From positions 51,851,526 to 51,915,525 of the forward strand of contig CP154954.1 in NCBI GenBank assembly GCA_039621445.1: 64,000 nucleotides of DNA, written 5' to 3'. This document shows, one piece after another, positions 1 through 11,189 of this stretch. The stretch is from Euglena gracilis. Lineage: Eukaryota; Euglenida; Euglenophyceae; Euglenales. Under the pieces are notes generated by a model. That model was not told the DNA's origin and did not search any database. It saw only the letters and a program-made list of their open reading frames with translations. Both the position numbers and the translations under genes were made by a program. Numbering within the stretch: the stretch's first letter is position 1; the number at the start of each line of letters is the position of its first letter.

Positions 1-32
1 GACGTTCAGATACAATACGCAACGCCCTGCAC

Positions 33-603
33 ATGAGCGCAGAAGACAGGCCGGATCCCTTCATCCGAGGGATGTGGGATTCGTACTTTCGACAATTGCT
101 TGCTATCGCCAACAAACCTATCGCCACCTGGGACATAAACCGTCAGAGACCTGGGTGTCCTGGTCCCGCCTGTGCTCCGTGGAGTGCACCCTGTGGGTGC
201 TTACGCGGAACACATGCGTCGCTATACTCCTGGACTCACGGAAAGGAGATGGGCGATGTCCAAATGCTAGAACCAATATACTTACCACAACAAAGTTTTA
301 CTTCTCCCCCACACATGCCGCCTGCCCGGAACTGGGAAGCTGGTGTGCCAACACAATACGAAATGGGCGGCCGAAGAGGCATACGACGAACAATACACTG
401 ACGAAATGGCCGAAGAGACTTATGACGAGTATACAAGGCAGAACCTGAGCCGGAGCATACCATGGAAACAGACGGACAACTTCAACTACCCCAACCACCA
501 CAACCGGTACAACCTCAACCACAACCACCAACAACCCCTGCCGTACCGCTGCCGGAACCGACAGCGATACGGGTTGTCGGAGAAAACCCCCTGCGTCCCG
601 TAG
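33..603 (+). pseudogene. Coding-like remnant A, unidentified
   Basis: Plus-strand reading opens at 33 (MSAEDRPDPFIRGMWDSYF...) and continues in a second frame from 343, where the text becomes acidic then Asn/Gln/His/Pro rich. The switch of frame within about 60 bases, with protein-like composition on both sides, suggests an old frameshifted gene rather than chance. I recognise no domain. It could be the 5' part of the same broken element that continues to 6.6 kb. No promoter or acceptor site stands out. Confidence 0.35.
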
Positions 604-616
604 AACACAACTCACA

Positions 617-1456
617 ATGAACGAGTACCACAATCTTGAGATTTCACTTACAACAAAAGGCGAACAATACGTTCTCCTCGACAATTTGGGAGCCATGAAT
701 GTAAAGAGGGTGGTTATGGATTGGATTGGACCACACTTCAAAATTTTGGATATACCAACCTGGGCACTACCCGAAATTTTGCGTGTTAATGCCCCACCAC
801 ATCCACCTGGTCCAATGGAGCAAGCCGCTTCAGCAATATATCCTGTGCCGCCAGTAGCTCTACCTACTCGGCACCACAACCAACACCGGTACAAGCAGTT
901 ACGACTGCATCACAACCTGTTTCAGTGTACCAAACCCCACAAACGGTGGACACTGTTTCGGCTGCACAAACCGCTGCAACAGCAGCAAACTAACCTAAAC
1001 CAACCTAACCAGTACCCGTAAAAAGAACAGGACCCCCTGCTCAAGCCGCGCAGTCGGCACGTGCGAAACCAGCGTCACAATCGACAATTCCTTTACGTGC
1101 ACCTCCTGTTCCAAACTGCTCGACCGCCTACACCTTTACAACCGGCTTCGGCTGGACAGACACAACGGCCTGTTGAACAACCGTTCTCTGGCCAACCTCG
1201 GTTCGGGTCGCCAGCACAACGCGCCACCTATAGGGAAGCTCTACAACACCTGACAGCCCCAGCAAGGCCTAACATCGTTGACATTCGCAAACGTCCGCGT
1301 GGACCGGAGTTTGCAACCACGCCACAAACACGTCCAACGCCAGGCACAGAACGTCGTCGTCTGGACGACACCCTACAAAGCGCGCAGTCGCAGCAGGATC
1401 GTCAGGAAAGCGATGACCTGCCGATACCACCCAAAGTACAAAGGTCCTTATACTAA
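617..1456 (+). pseudogene. Coding-like remnant B, Pro/Gln/Arg-rich, unidentified
   Basis: Two open stretches in one frame (617-1021 and 1061-1456) are separated by a stop. The first begins MNEYHNLEISLTTKGEQY and turns Pro/Gln/His rich; the second is Pro/Arg/Gln/Thr rich, like the disordered or nucleic-acid-binding part of a structural (Gag-like) protein. That comparison is of composition only. A third frame (1278-1817) overlaps its end. Confidence 0.33.
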
Positions 1457-1645
1457 ATACAACACTAAATACGTCCAAACGTACCCTCTGATGAAATACC
1501 TGGACATTAAACCAACGGAGTTACTGTTGCCATGTAGAGAAAAACACGGGCACTCCGGAAATACGGTGCATACCGGAGGGGCTGAAACCCCGGACGGCAG
1601 AAAAGGCGGAACGTCTTTTTCTCGGACGGTTTTTACCCCGGACGA

Positions 1646-1700
1646 TGCTATTCCCGAACGTTTTGTTTCCGAACGTTCTTTTTCCGAACGGTCTATTTTC
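1646..1700 (+). repeat. 15-nt tandem repeat, TTTCCGAACG core
   Basis: Three to four near copies of a 15-base unit with core TTCCCGAACG/TTTCCGAACG stand in a row. In one plus frame they read as repeated LFPNV. The flanks (1540-1640) are rich in CCGGA/TCCGG and GGACG/CGTCC half-palindromes. Confidence 0.6.
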
Positions 1701-1860
1701 AACTTTTGGAGAAAATTGCGAACCCTGCGGATATTTCACGTCCTGTTCGCTACAATGCAGAAAAATGCATCACAAAACTTTCCCCCCCCCAAAAAAACAA
1801 TGGTTCGAGAAAATTAGCTTCTTCTCCCCTCCCCAGGGGACCCATGCACCCAACTTATGA

Positions 1861-3249
1861 CAACCCACAAAAACATTAGACAAAAAAGCCTCTATAAAAG
1901 AATAAAAAACCTTTTGAGAAAAAGTAAAAAAAAAAACTTTGACATTGGTGCCCCCTCAGCTATTCTCCCCCTCACCTGAGGATGATATTCTCAAAAAAAG
2001 GTTTGGCACGTTTTTTCAAAAAAACACATCAAAGGTTAACAAAAAATGTTTTGTTAAAAAAACATTCAGCAACATTCCCCCCCCCCCCCGGTCACATGGC
2101 TTGGCTTGCAGCTGTTTCTGGAGTTGCTTTTGATTTTTTCACACCCTGAAAGAAAGCAATCTGATGAGTCCCAATGCTATCCTTGCAATGCAGCTGGGAT
2201 TTCTGAATATTTCTGGTTCACAACTTGAATCATAATTTTTTTGTTATGATGTGATTCGGATTTGATCCGGGGGGGGGCAGTCGACACAAAAAAGCAGACA
2301 AATGGCTGAGTAAGGTGCAGCTTCAACACAGCCAGATGCTGCTGGAATCAGGCTTTTTTTTCAAAACCAGAGTTGACGTTTCATGTTTTGATTTTATTTA
2401 TAAAAAAGCCTGCACAAGATGACAACTTTGGTTGAGACAGTCACTGGCAAATCCATTTGACAAACAGTTTCTTCATGAATCGTTCGTCTTGCTGAAAGGA
2501 TTGTACAAATGGGAGTGAAAAATTATTTTTTAAAAACGCACCTGTAAAGGGGAATCAGCAGCACTCTCATGCTCCTCCACCAGCTGGCATTGTTGCTTCT
2601 GCTCAATCTCCTCATCTGATCTTGCTCATCCTCTTCACATGAGCCCGAAGGCTCAAGTGCAAGGCTTGGTCACCTGGAATGAGAACATGATGATTCACAG
2701 TAAAATTGTCACACAAAAAACCTGGCCCAATCCCTTTTCAATTCAGGCATCACATTGCTGTTACTGCTGATGTCTCTTTGACAAGGTCTTCTGACCAAGG
2801 GCCATGACGGCTTCCAGGTCCGCAACACCACCACTGCCACGGACCCTGTAAAGGACCTTCATTATCACTTCCTCTTCAGCCACTGTGAGATATCCAGGTG
2901 CTTGCGGACTACCATTTCTGCGTGTACCTGCGAATGTTTTTAACTGCGCTTTGGTGTGCTTTCATGTACTGTGGCCAAGACGGTCTCCAAGTCCTCAGTC
3001 AGAGACATTTCCCCAGACAATCCACATTGAATTAGGAGCTTCCCGATTCGTGACGTTCCAGGTTCAAACCCCGAACGGCACCAATTCCGTCTGGGGTTTG
3101 TCCTGTCGGGATTTGTAGTCCGGTGATTTCAGCGGTCGGGATTTCAGCCCCTCCGGTACCGCTGGAATGAGGATGATCGCCAAGCCGCAAAAGGACAAAA
3201 AGGCCAGAAAGGCAAAGGAAAGAGCGAAGGCGCACAACCGGGTTACGAC
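1861..3249. other. No gene recognised
   Basis: AT-rich, homopolymer-rich sequence with A, T, C and G runs of 8-10 bases (for example 1926-1936, 2077-2089, 2271-2277). No reading frame over about 80 codons has protein-like composition. It separates remnant B from remnant C and may be a later insertion or a decayed non-coding part of the same element. Confidence 0.5.
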
Positions 3250-4238
3250 CTGGACGTACAATTCATGATTGAACATCTGTTCTGGATTTCAGACGGATGT
3301 GTCATAACCATGCAGAAATACTCCGAAGAGCAACACCACTGGGTAGTTGCTCCGGAAATACACCGACACATAGTCAAACTGTACAAGCAAAAAGCACGAG
3401 GCTTTTTATTCAATGGTACAATTTCCTGTTACGAAGGCCAGGATGGCATCGACAAGTTGCCGGGTTTCTGGCAACTACTTTTCTGGATCGGATTTCATTG
3501 CATGAACTTCGGTTAATTGCAATCCCCGACAGCAAAGGACATTACCTGCCACGTCCAAAACTACAATACGGATGTGAATCATCCCTTGAAGCACTTAAGT
3601 CAATGTTCGACAATATCCGACAAATCGGACCACAAGGCATACAATGGGAAGAATTCCCACTTCCAAAGGATATACACTTGGTGACACATGAACTCTTTTG
3701 CTACAATTACCAAATCTTCCTGACATACCCACAAAAATTCGTCCTTTGGGGCACCCACTGCCACCACAAGTTCCCCCTGGTCTTCTGGGGCTTTGGAGTG
3801 CGCGGTCGGACAACCGACCACCCAAACGCACAAAGGGCCCAGCCCCACCAACACGAATGAGCGGAGGCCCAACAATAACGAAGACTACTCGGACACATCT
3901 TCCACAATCCCACGGAAGTTCGGGAAGTTGGTTACGCCAGACGAAACCACCGACAAGAGCTCCTGCATATGCAGACCTTCCAATGGAGAGCATGGGTATG
4001 CTATGCATTGGAAAATTACAATTTGTTCAATGCAAGACAACCGCTTCCACAAGAATACCTCCCTCTTCCACCCGAGTGGGACAAAAATGGAAAACGTAAA
4101 TGCCTGAAACGCCTGTTCGGCGAAACCCTCCGAGGACAGGACTTTGCCCCATCTTTCAAGAGCAAACGTACAAATAAGGATGGGTTAGCCATCCCGATAC
4201 TGGACTGGCTTCCTCTCGGTTCGGGATTCATCGGATGA
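3250..4238 (+). pseudogene. Coding-like remnant C, aromatic-rich, unidentified
   Basis: Three plus frames overlap end to end: 3265-3516 (MIEHLFWISDGCVITMQKY...), 3297-3860 (its downstream part reads RLIAIPDSKGHYLPRP...) and 3969-4238 (MQTFQWRAWVCYALENYN...). All are rich in Trp, Tyr, Phe and His, as in a folded globular protein, and each frame takes over where the last degrades. That pattern fits one gene with several indels. I do not recognise the fold. Confidence 0.4.
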
Positions 4239-4280
4239 CAAAACTTTTGTCTACGACCCCGTATAATTGCTTAACCCCAG

Positions 4281-4820
4281 TTGGCGGAGTCCGAAGCAGC
4301 GAAGTCTGCAGCTGAACAAGAACCTACAACGGCTGCGTCATCCACAACGACAACAGCCAAGAGAGCAGCGAAGTTTGCAAGCAAACGTTCGGAAGAACGT
4401 TTGCCACAACCTCCACCTACACCTACAATGCCTGTGGAACTTACTCCGGTACATTCCTCGGACTACTCGTCCGTTTCATCTTCTGGTTCATCCAGAGATG
4501 AGTGAATGGAAGAAGCGACATACAACGAACAAAGCACACGCTCCGTCTCCTCCGCGTCTGCGGACTCCGACCGCGGGGAAGGTGACGTACAACACGCTGT
4601 AAGGGCCGAAGTGCCAGCTACAATGCCTGCTCAGGCACGACCACAAACACCATTACCACACACGGAACCTAACGCGCGTACAGAATTTACAATGGCCGAA
4701 GTGCCTGCAGATTCTACAATGGCCGAAGCGCCTTCGACAGGCACAATTACACCCACCTCCGCAGCTGCGCAAAGTGGACGAAAAGTAATTGACGAAGATA
4801 TAATCGCACTACGTGACTAG
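4281..4820 (+). pseudogene. Coding-like remnant D, Ala/Thr/Ser/Glu-rich
   Basis: One frame from 4281 to 4820 is interrupted only by a TGA at 4503-4505. The product is low-complexity (AAEQEPTTAASSTTTTAKR..., SSSGSSRDE, then Ala/Pro/Glu rich) and contains a short internal duplication, TMAEVPAD/STMAEAPS, from a 27-nt direct repeat at about 4692-4745. It looks like a disordered linker or tail. Confidence 0.38.
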
Positions 4821-5760
4821 ACTGAAAAAATACAACGTGAACTTCCATTCGGCATTCACAGTCGCCAGAATCCGGACCCGGATGACTTCATACTCATACC
4901 CCCCGAAGTCGGGCTGGCAGCAGAACGCGTCCTGGGAAGCGTCCAAAGTGGCGTGGCCTCAATGGTCGCAATGGTGCGATCGAGGTATTCCTCATCAACG
5001 CGAAGTCCCCGTGATACGGGACTTCGATAACAACCCACACAGGAAGCTCCGGCTTCGAATACAGAACTGGAAGCAGACGCGGCCAGATCTACTACTGTCG
5101 TACAACCTACTGTCCAAAAACCCGTAGTGGTGACAACAACCGAATCGACCACGGTCGAAACAACGCCACTACATGACACAACACCCGTAGTGGTGCACAC
5201 AGATGAACAGGTGGTAACGGCTCCTGACGTACCATCTACCACTACACCAACCGTCAGACGTGCTCCAAAGTCCCCTGCAGAACGCCCCCTTCGGCCACAG
5301 CGGAAAGAAAAGGGCAGTAAGCATAAGGCTAAACCGCAGACTGCAGAACCATGCAAACCTGCTGAACAACACAACGAGCCAAAAAACACCTCCACCTGGG
5401 AGTGGCAGCAAATCAGGAAAGCGGGCGAAGACCCCAGCTGCTACCACACCAGCGCCAACATATACCGAAGTGACCGGGAAAAAGTGGATTACACCACTGT
5501 TCTTCAAAGACAGGAAATGGAACTTTTATGTTCGGCATGTTTGGCGATTCTACAATGCCAAGTCGCCAAGATTGTTTGCCCAAAACCTTGGGGAAACGTT
5601 CCTGTCTGACAATAGGCAGAATGACCAAAACAACCTGGCTCTGTACTGTTTCCCACAACATCCGTAACAGCATGCCAGCTGTGCTTGTCTGTTATGCAGA
5701 CAACAAACGAAAACGTTTAACCACAATGAGTTCGTTCCAAACACAGCCGCCCTGATTTGC
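4813..5760 (+). pseudogene. Coding-like remnant E, Thr/Pro-rich then basic
   Basis: The frame 5127-5609 begins with a Thr/Val/Pro stretch (VTTTESTTVETTPLHDTT), then a Lys/Arg/Pro stretch (KSPAERPLRPQRKEKGSKHK). Overlapping frames at 5260-5667 and 5528-5755 carry it on. The acidic/Thr-rich to basic order recalls disordered structural proteins of mobile elements; this is inference from composition. Confidence 0.35.
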
Positions 5761-5787
5761 AGTGATCGCCTCCTTTCCTGGAGACAG

Positions 5788-6589
5788 TTGAACAACTTCC
5801 GGTGGTCGGAAGAAGACAGAGACTGTGACGTACTAGTTTTCTGTGTCAACTGCCTACGGGCAGACATTTGGTTGCCTTCAGATGGCGGAAAAATCAAACC
5901 CGGAAACGAGGACGTTTTGGAAAAATTCCTAAAATTTTTACAAAACAAAACGTCAGATGTACCAACAAAAAAGCTTCAAGAAAGCTGAAGCTTTTGACCG
6001 TGGCGGAATCGCCTTTGACTTCCAAACTGATTCCGGCGGAATCAGACTTGCTGTGTAATGTACAAAAGGGCGATTGCCCCTACTGTTTAACGACGACGAC
6101 CGGAAACGAGTCATTTACCCACTGTTCACAAAGCCCTCAACGATTTCTGAAACCGCACAACGATGGTTACTACATGACTACCCACCAGAACGACACGGTT
6201 ACAAACATTATTCAGAATGGGTTGGCACCATTCTTCAACCACACGTGACCCACTGTGCCTGTGCATCCCGCACGCAAAGCGTTGATGTCAACGCTCTGCC
6301 TAGGATGCCACCACAGGTACCAGCAAATCATCCAAGATGGAACTATTACACATGGCCTGCAACTTTTCCGAGAGTTTTCTGGGAAAATTTGCAGCTTTAC
6401 ATCCACGAGCGAGCTAAAACGCTCAAAACCGAACTCCCCAAAGAAATCCAAGAAGTCAAAAGTTGGGTTATCCCAAGGATCAACATGGTTGATCCTGACA
6501 AGGATACCATAGACTTACGTCCAACGGTGTTGACCTTGGTAGAAGACTCAAACATGGGAGAATACTTCAAGGAAACACACAAACGCTGA
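5788..6589 (+). pseudogene. Coding-like remnant F, globular, unidentified
   Basis: Frame 5788-5988 gives way to 5868-6248, then to 6074-6589 (171 codons). The last is the best preserved open frame of the left region, with a protein-like mix (for example RVFWENLQLYIHERAK, EVKSWVIPRINMVDPDKD) and a clean stop at 6587-6589. A CPYC pair occurs in one frame near 6080. No family recognised. Confidence 0.4.
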
Positions 6590-7386
6590 GGTTTCCTTCT
6601 TCGTACAAGCAGCTACGGCTGAAATGGGCGTAGTCCCACATAATGAGCGAAGTCTCGAGCGTGAATACACATTTCATCATCGCCTTCAACGCCGTTTCAA
6701 GACCCTGTGACGGAATCGCCTTCAGTTGGTCGACGACACGTTGATCGCGAAGATTCAAGACTACAATACACTACGGTGTCAATTAAGAAGACCCACAAAG
6801 CACAGCATGCGCGCCAGAATTCTTTTGCGCTTTGTGCTCCAAACAAGGTAACCGTAATTGGGAACCAGAACATGGTATCCTGGTACTGTCTCCTTAAACC
6901 TGGGACTGTGCCTGGCATCCCGACTGGCCTGGTCCAGAAGGGAAAACGGGCAGAGCACCGGAAGGGGGATGTGTACCAGGAAGCCATTCTGCCATGGCAC
7001 TGTGTACCAGATACAACGGGCTACGGCCTACAATCTGGCTACGGCCGGAATGTACACTGTACTATGGTTAATCATAAGACAAGAGGAGAGTCTCAGAGCT
7101 AGCAAAAGCTTAGCGAAAGTAACTGGTTCCTAATTCAATGTTACAGGGCTTTGTGCTTTGCAATTCTCTTTTAGAATCTGTAGGCGAAGTCCCTTTTGAA
7201 TAGAGAATATTATCCTTTCTTTTACGAAGCTCGAAGGGGCAAAAGTCACTTTCATATAAGGGACTGCGGTCCCGACAATTCTCTTTGCCTTTGTGCTTTG
7301 CAATCAAAAGGGGAAAGGGAAACAAATTTTATTGTTACTCCCCCATCGGGCTTTCCGGGAGGAAACCATAAGTAGAAATGCCCACT
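6590..7386. other. Junction between left coding-like region and DIRS block
   Basis: No convincing gene. A 16-base word CTTTGTGCTTTGCAAT occurs exactly at 7149-7164 and 7289-7304, and relatives of ACAAAGCACA/TGTGCTTTGT occur in both orientations near 6795 and 6830. These could be terminal sequences of a further decayed element. Confidence 0.4.
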
Positions 7387-7960
7387 GATATTTGTACATT
7401 GCGTACACAGCTTATGTTTTGCTCACAAATCCTCTGTTTATACAGATGCTCAGACTTGGCACACGTCAAAAGAATCACAAGTGTTTTGGGTAGGACACCC
7501 TACATCAAAATTCAGCATAAAGGCCAACAATTTCACAAGTGGGAAAAAATTGTGTCCATTCCCCAGTTTCCACAAAGAAGCCCCTTTCATTTAATGATGT
7601 GTTATGTGGCAGACACACGTTTATACGTGAGACCTGGGGGCCCCCTCCTGACTTCCCTAAAACCCTCCTATAGAGCCATAAGTGCAGACACAATTGCTTC
7701 AATTACCAGAGATTTTTTTGCAAAAGCAAGGTGTACCGCCCCAGGTGTTGGGGGCCCATTCCACCAGAGGAGAAGGGGTTGGATTACTCAAAAAATTGGG
7801 CCTTTCGGCCCAAGAAGTGTGTGAAATTTGCCAGTGGAGGGGGGTGGAGGCCTTTACAGCCCATTGTCAACGACTTTGTGCCCAAGGTGCCCTGAAAAAT
7901 GCTCTGGCCCCCCTAATTTCTGTGCACAATCAGGCCTCACAAGGGAAAAGTGCGGAGCCC
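7387..7960 (+). pseudogene. Tyrosine recombinase remnant (copy 1), catalytic Tyr lost
   Basis: Tyrosine recombinases of DIRS elements integrate circular cDNA using an Arg-His-x-x-Arg-Tyr set. Here the first Arg box reads YRCSDL (about 7441), and after a frame change near 7690-7740 the His box reads HSTRG (about 7757). The position of the nucleophile reads AHCQRL (TGT codon near 7866), where copy 2 has AHYQRL. So the active Tyr is replaced by Cys and the gene is frameshifted. Box assignment is from established family knowledge. Confidence 0.7.
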
Positions 7961-7970
7961 GAGGTATCTC

Positions 7971-8036
7971 GCACTCCCCCGAGGCAAACCGACAAGGGCG
8001 GAAAGTTCACCGAGGGCGAAGCACAAAGACCTTATG
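7971..8036 (+). repeat. Internal complementary region, copy 1
   Basis: About 66 bases starting GCACTCCCCCGAGGCAAACC are an imperfect reverse complement of the right terminal repeat's outer end (8277-8338) and a forward match to the left end of the full element at 8408. In DIRS elements such a region pairs with the terminal repeats during circle formation. Confidence 0.7.
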
Positions 8037-8177
8037 AGCCCGACCCCCCACCCGTAAAAGAAAATTTTTCTTCAAAAGCCCTCGGTCAGCAGGGAATTGG
8101 AGCCAGGAGGGGAAGAGGGGGTGGGGGCGACCCCCAAAGGCAAGAAGCAGCGCTATGGTTGCCCCGTCGGAGACAGT

Positions 8178-8338
8178 GCAGCCAACTCCGGCCAAGCGGA
8201 ACTTCAGCTGCAACGCCTTACCCAACGCGTCACAATCCACAAAACAAACCGCCGGCGAGCAATGCATGGCCTCACGAGGTCTTTGTGCTTCGCGCTTGGT
8301 GTCCCTTCCTCCCTTGTCGGTTTGCCCCGAGGGAGTGC
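8178..8338. repeat. Right inverted terminal repeat, copy 1
   Basis: Collinear with 12823-12982 of the full copy and inverted relative to 8408-8600. Its outer end reads GGGAGTGC where the full copy has GGGAGTAC. Confidence 0.7.
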
Positions 8339-8407
8339 GAGAAATTTGTATGAACTGGATTGAACCAGAACAAAAATTTAAAAATATTTTTGAAAGTTCT
8401 ACGTCCT

Positions 8408-8600
8408 GTACTCTCTCGAGGCAAGCCGACCAGGGAGGAAGGGACACCGAAGACGAACAAAAAAGACATTGTCACACCTCCGGCTCCGTACCTTGCAGTT
8501 GTGAGGCCATGCCTTGCTCGACGGCGGTGTAGTGTGTATTGTTTTCTGCGCTGGGTTAGGAGTCCCTTCTTAGTGCCTTCTTTTCGCCGGAGTTGGCTGA
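8408..8600. repeat. Left inverted terminal repeat of DIRS element
   Basis: Reverse-complement match to 12823-12982, including shared blocks such as GTGAGGCCATGCCTTGCTCG (8501-8520) and TTTTCTGCGCTGGGTTAGGA. The left copy has about 40 extra bases near 8460-8500. Confidence 0.8.
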
Positions 8601-8719
8601 GTCTTAATTTGCCTTTCGACACCCAGAAGAAAGGAACAGAGTCTCGAACGAAGAAGAACCAAGCGGAGAAGTCAACAGAATAAGAAAATCCAGAAAGACA
8701 CGAACCCGAGGAGTGTCAA

Positions 8720-9814
8720 TTGACAAGCCAAGTATCAATTTCAAATCTGACCTCAATGAACAATGCAGTGGAGAATGAATTGGAATCAAACACTCCACGT
8801 GAACTACCTGGAGCAGCAGTCGCCGCAGCAGCTGGAGAACCTGGAGGTGCGGACAAAACGTGGCGAACCGTAGCCGTCCCTTCCCCCCAGGTCCCTTCAT
8901 CAAACATTTCCCAGAAAACACCCCTACCCAGTGACGGCCACGGTCTGTGGACCACAGTGGCCAGAAAGACAAGAAGGAAGAAGGAACCCCTAGCCCAGCA
9001 GAAACGCCTGGGCATTGGGACCCAATCAAGCAAGATGGGACAAAAGAAGACCACAGGATTCCAAAGACATCCCCACAACGGCGCCCAGCCGCAAGAACAC
9101 AATTTGAACAGAGGTGAAGAAAATGGAATCAAGGCCAAGATGGTGGCCAGGGTGGCCAATTCAAAAAGAAATTCCCTTCAGGAAGGGGCAGAAAAGGTCT
9201 GCCAAATCCCCCCAGATTTTTTAACACCACTACCCCTCCCAGGAGGAAGAAGGGGGGGCACAGCAGCCCCCCCTGATTTCAAGTGGAGCTGGAGACCAAC
9301 GTCAAGCTCAGCCCCAGGGAGAGGAGATCATGTCCAAGGAGGCCAGAATTCGAATCATTTTCTTTTGCACGGCCATGGAGCCCAAAGAGTGCAGGGCCAT
9401 GGAGGCCATTATCTTCAGGGCCAAGGCGGCCAGAACTCACAGGTCCATGGAGGCCAAAAGGGTGGTCCAGAAATGGCCCCCCAGAAGCTAAGGTGCCAAC
9501 TTCATTATATCAATCAATTCAAGCAGCCCCAGGAAGATGTCCCAGAGATGGCAAAGGAGGAAAAGGGGGTCAACCCCCCAGATCAATTCTTTATTCCCAT
9601 GGAAGGGGAAATCAAGGGGGGGGACCCTGAAGGGCCCCCCTATGGTATGTCACCAGACAACCCGAATGACAAGATGGAGGACCAGAGAGTCTGTGAGAGA
9701 GAGGGTGAGTGCGTGCACAACCTCCCATCGATTGCATTCTGGAAAAGATCAAACCCCGGGAGAAATGAGGGTTGTGAAATGTCCCACAGCCACAACCCAT
9801 ATACAAGAAAATGA
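8720..9814 (+). CDS. Gag-like ORF1 of DIRS element, 364 codons, open
   Basis: ATG at 8720 follows the left ITR by about 120 bp and the frame is open for 364 codons. The product is hydrophilic. It starts MTSQVSISNLTSMNNAVENE, has a basic stretch (ARKTRRKKEPLAQQKR, about residues 73-90) and a His/Gly/Gln repeat zone around residues 210-250 (GHGAQRVQGHGG, GQGGQNSQVHGG). It lacks zinc knuckles. Position before RT suggests the structural protein; sequence alone does not prove it. It is the only open gene in the element. Confidence 0.6.
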   Translation: MTSQVSISNLTSMNNAVENELESNTPRELPGAAVAAAAGEPGGADKTWRTVAVPSPQVPSSNISQKTPLPSDGHGLWTTVARKTRRKKEPLAQQKRLGIGTQSSKMGQKKTTGFQRHPHNGAQPQEHNLNRGEENGIKAKMVARVANSKRNSLQEGAEKVCQIPPDFLTPLPLPGGRRGGTAAPPDFKWSWRPTSSSAPGRGDHVQGGQNSNHFLLHGHGAQRVQGHGGHYLQGQGGQNSQVHGGQKGGPEMAPQKLRCQLHYINQFKQPQEDVPEMAKEEKGVNPPDQFFIPMEGEIKGGDPEGPPYGMSPDNPNDKMEDQRVCEREGECVHNLPSIAFWKRSNPGRNEGCEMSHSHNPYTRK

Positions 9815-10089
9815 AGTGATCAGGGATATAAATTACATGGAGGAAAAGTGGGAGGACACCCCCTTGCACCGGAGACTGCAAAAAAGTCAAAATGGTGGCT
9901 GAAAAATGCCCCCCCCCCCAGCAATCTGCCAACTCATAAGAGATGGCATTCACCACCCTTGGGTCAAACCCCCAAAATTATTCACATATCCTAAAACCAG
10001 AGCCATCCTGACCTGAAACAGGCAGAAAAATCCTGTTGGATTACGAAAAATTTGGGTCCATAAAGAGGGTTCAGGATTCAGGAACCCAA

Positions 10090-10740
10090 CACCTAATTCC
10101 CTGGTTCCTAATATCAAAGCCAGAAGGGGGCAAACGAAGCGGAGGTTCATAAGCGACTGCAGGGAAATAAACCAAAATTGTGAAAGCCTTCAAATTTGAT
10201 CACATTCAAAACATTTTACCGGTTTTGGATAAAGGCAACTGGGCGGCCAAAATCGACCTGAAAGACGCATATTTTCACAATCCAGTGAATACAGCCCTAA
10301 ACTCTTTCTAAGGCATCATGTGGGGGGGCAAACCTGGGAATTCCAGGCAGGCTGTTTTGGCCTGAATGTGATGCCACAAATTTTTATGTAAGTCATGAAG
10401 ACGTTCAAAAAACGTTGGAGGAAAAAAGGAATCTAGGTTTTCATTTACCTGGACGACATTTTATTGGTTGCCCGCACCCAAAGTACATTGCAAAACCACT
10501 TAAACAGTGTGGTCAGAGACCTAATCGATTCAGGGTTCATAATAAACATCAAAAAGTCAACCTTGGTGCCCACACAGGTTGTAAACCACTTGGGCTTAAA
10601 GTTTAGTTTCCAAGAAGGAAAGTTAAAAATTCCCCCCCAAAAGGCGAAAAGAATAAAAAGGGAGCTGGGAAAAATAGTGAAAAAATATTTCATGTCGAAA
10701 AGGCAGTTGGCTGCCATTTTGGGCCAAATAAGGTAAGGGC
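10090..10740 (+). pseudogene. Reverse transcriptase of DIRS element, frameshifted
   Basis: RT motifs stand in order but in shifting frames: KRRFISDCREINQN (about 10135-10180, fingers), KIDLKDAYFHNPV (about 10251, motif A with catalytic Asp), then FIYLDDILLVA (about 10438-10470, motif C with the Asp pair), then the thumb-like VVNHLGLKFSFQEGKLKIP (about 10578). A stop and two shifts lie between motifs A and C. The downstream ISKRQLAAILGQIR-type segment is typical of the DIRS/Gypsy connection. Confidence 0.82.
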
Positions 10741-11010
10741 TTTCACAGATTCCCTAACAAATTTTTTGGTCAAAAAATCTGCAGCCCCATGGGACTCAAA
10801 GCATTCCATTTCACAGGACATAAAAGCCCATTTGAGGGAAATAAAAAATCTGCTAGACACCTCAGGGGGAGGCCTTTCCCCCGAAAGGCAACAAGGGAGT
10901 TACACTCAGACAGCAGCACCCATGCCTGGGGAGGGTTTGACGTTCACACTGGAGAAATTGTCCAGAAGTTTTGGAGAGAAAGCTCAATTTTACATATAAA
11001 TGTAAAATAA
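10741..11010 (+). pseudogene. RNase H domain of DIRS element, degenerate
   Basis: The frame from about 10870 reads ELHSDSSTHAWGGFDVHTGE, matching the first RNase H box (TDAS...GWG) with Asp present. RNase H removes the RNA of the RNA:DNA hybrid. It follows RT directly. The frame ends shortly after 11000. Confidence 0.65.
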
Positions 11011-11189
11011 TTACATGCAGCCATCAGCACAGTGAAAAGTCTAAGCAGGCCAGGGGAAACGGTGTCCCTTTCAGTGGACAATCAGAAATTTTTTTATTTC
11101 CTGACAAAAGGGGGCGGGGGCAGAAAAGACTTTTTCAACAGCGTTCTGCGGCCATTTTTCAAATGGCGCATGTAAAAAAAAATTAAATC

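Larger units (their letters stand above)
7387..8338 (+). mobile_element. DIRS-type retrotransposon, 5'-truncated copy 1
   Basis: This segment runs parallel to the 3' end of the full copy (7387 pairs with about 12035; offset about 4,645 throughout). It holds a tyrosine-recombinase remnant, an internal complementary region (7971-8036) and a right terminal repeat (8178-8338). Nothing of Gag, RT or RNase H precedes it. Only 69 bp separate its end from the left end of the full copy. Confidence 0.75.

Noticed and set aside
1-6600. Assigning the left block to a named virus or transposon superfamily
   Set aside because: No diagnostic enzyme motif could be read; composition alone is not enough.
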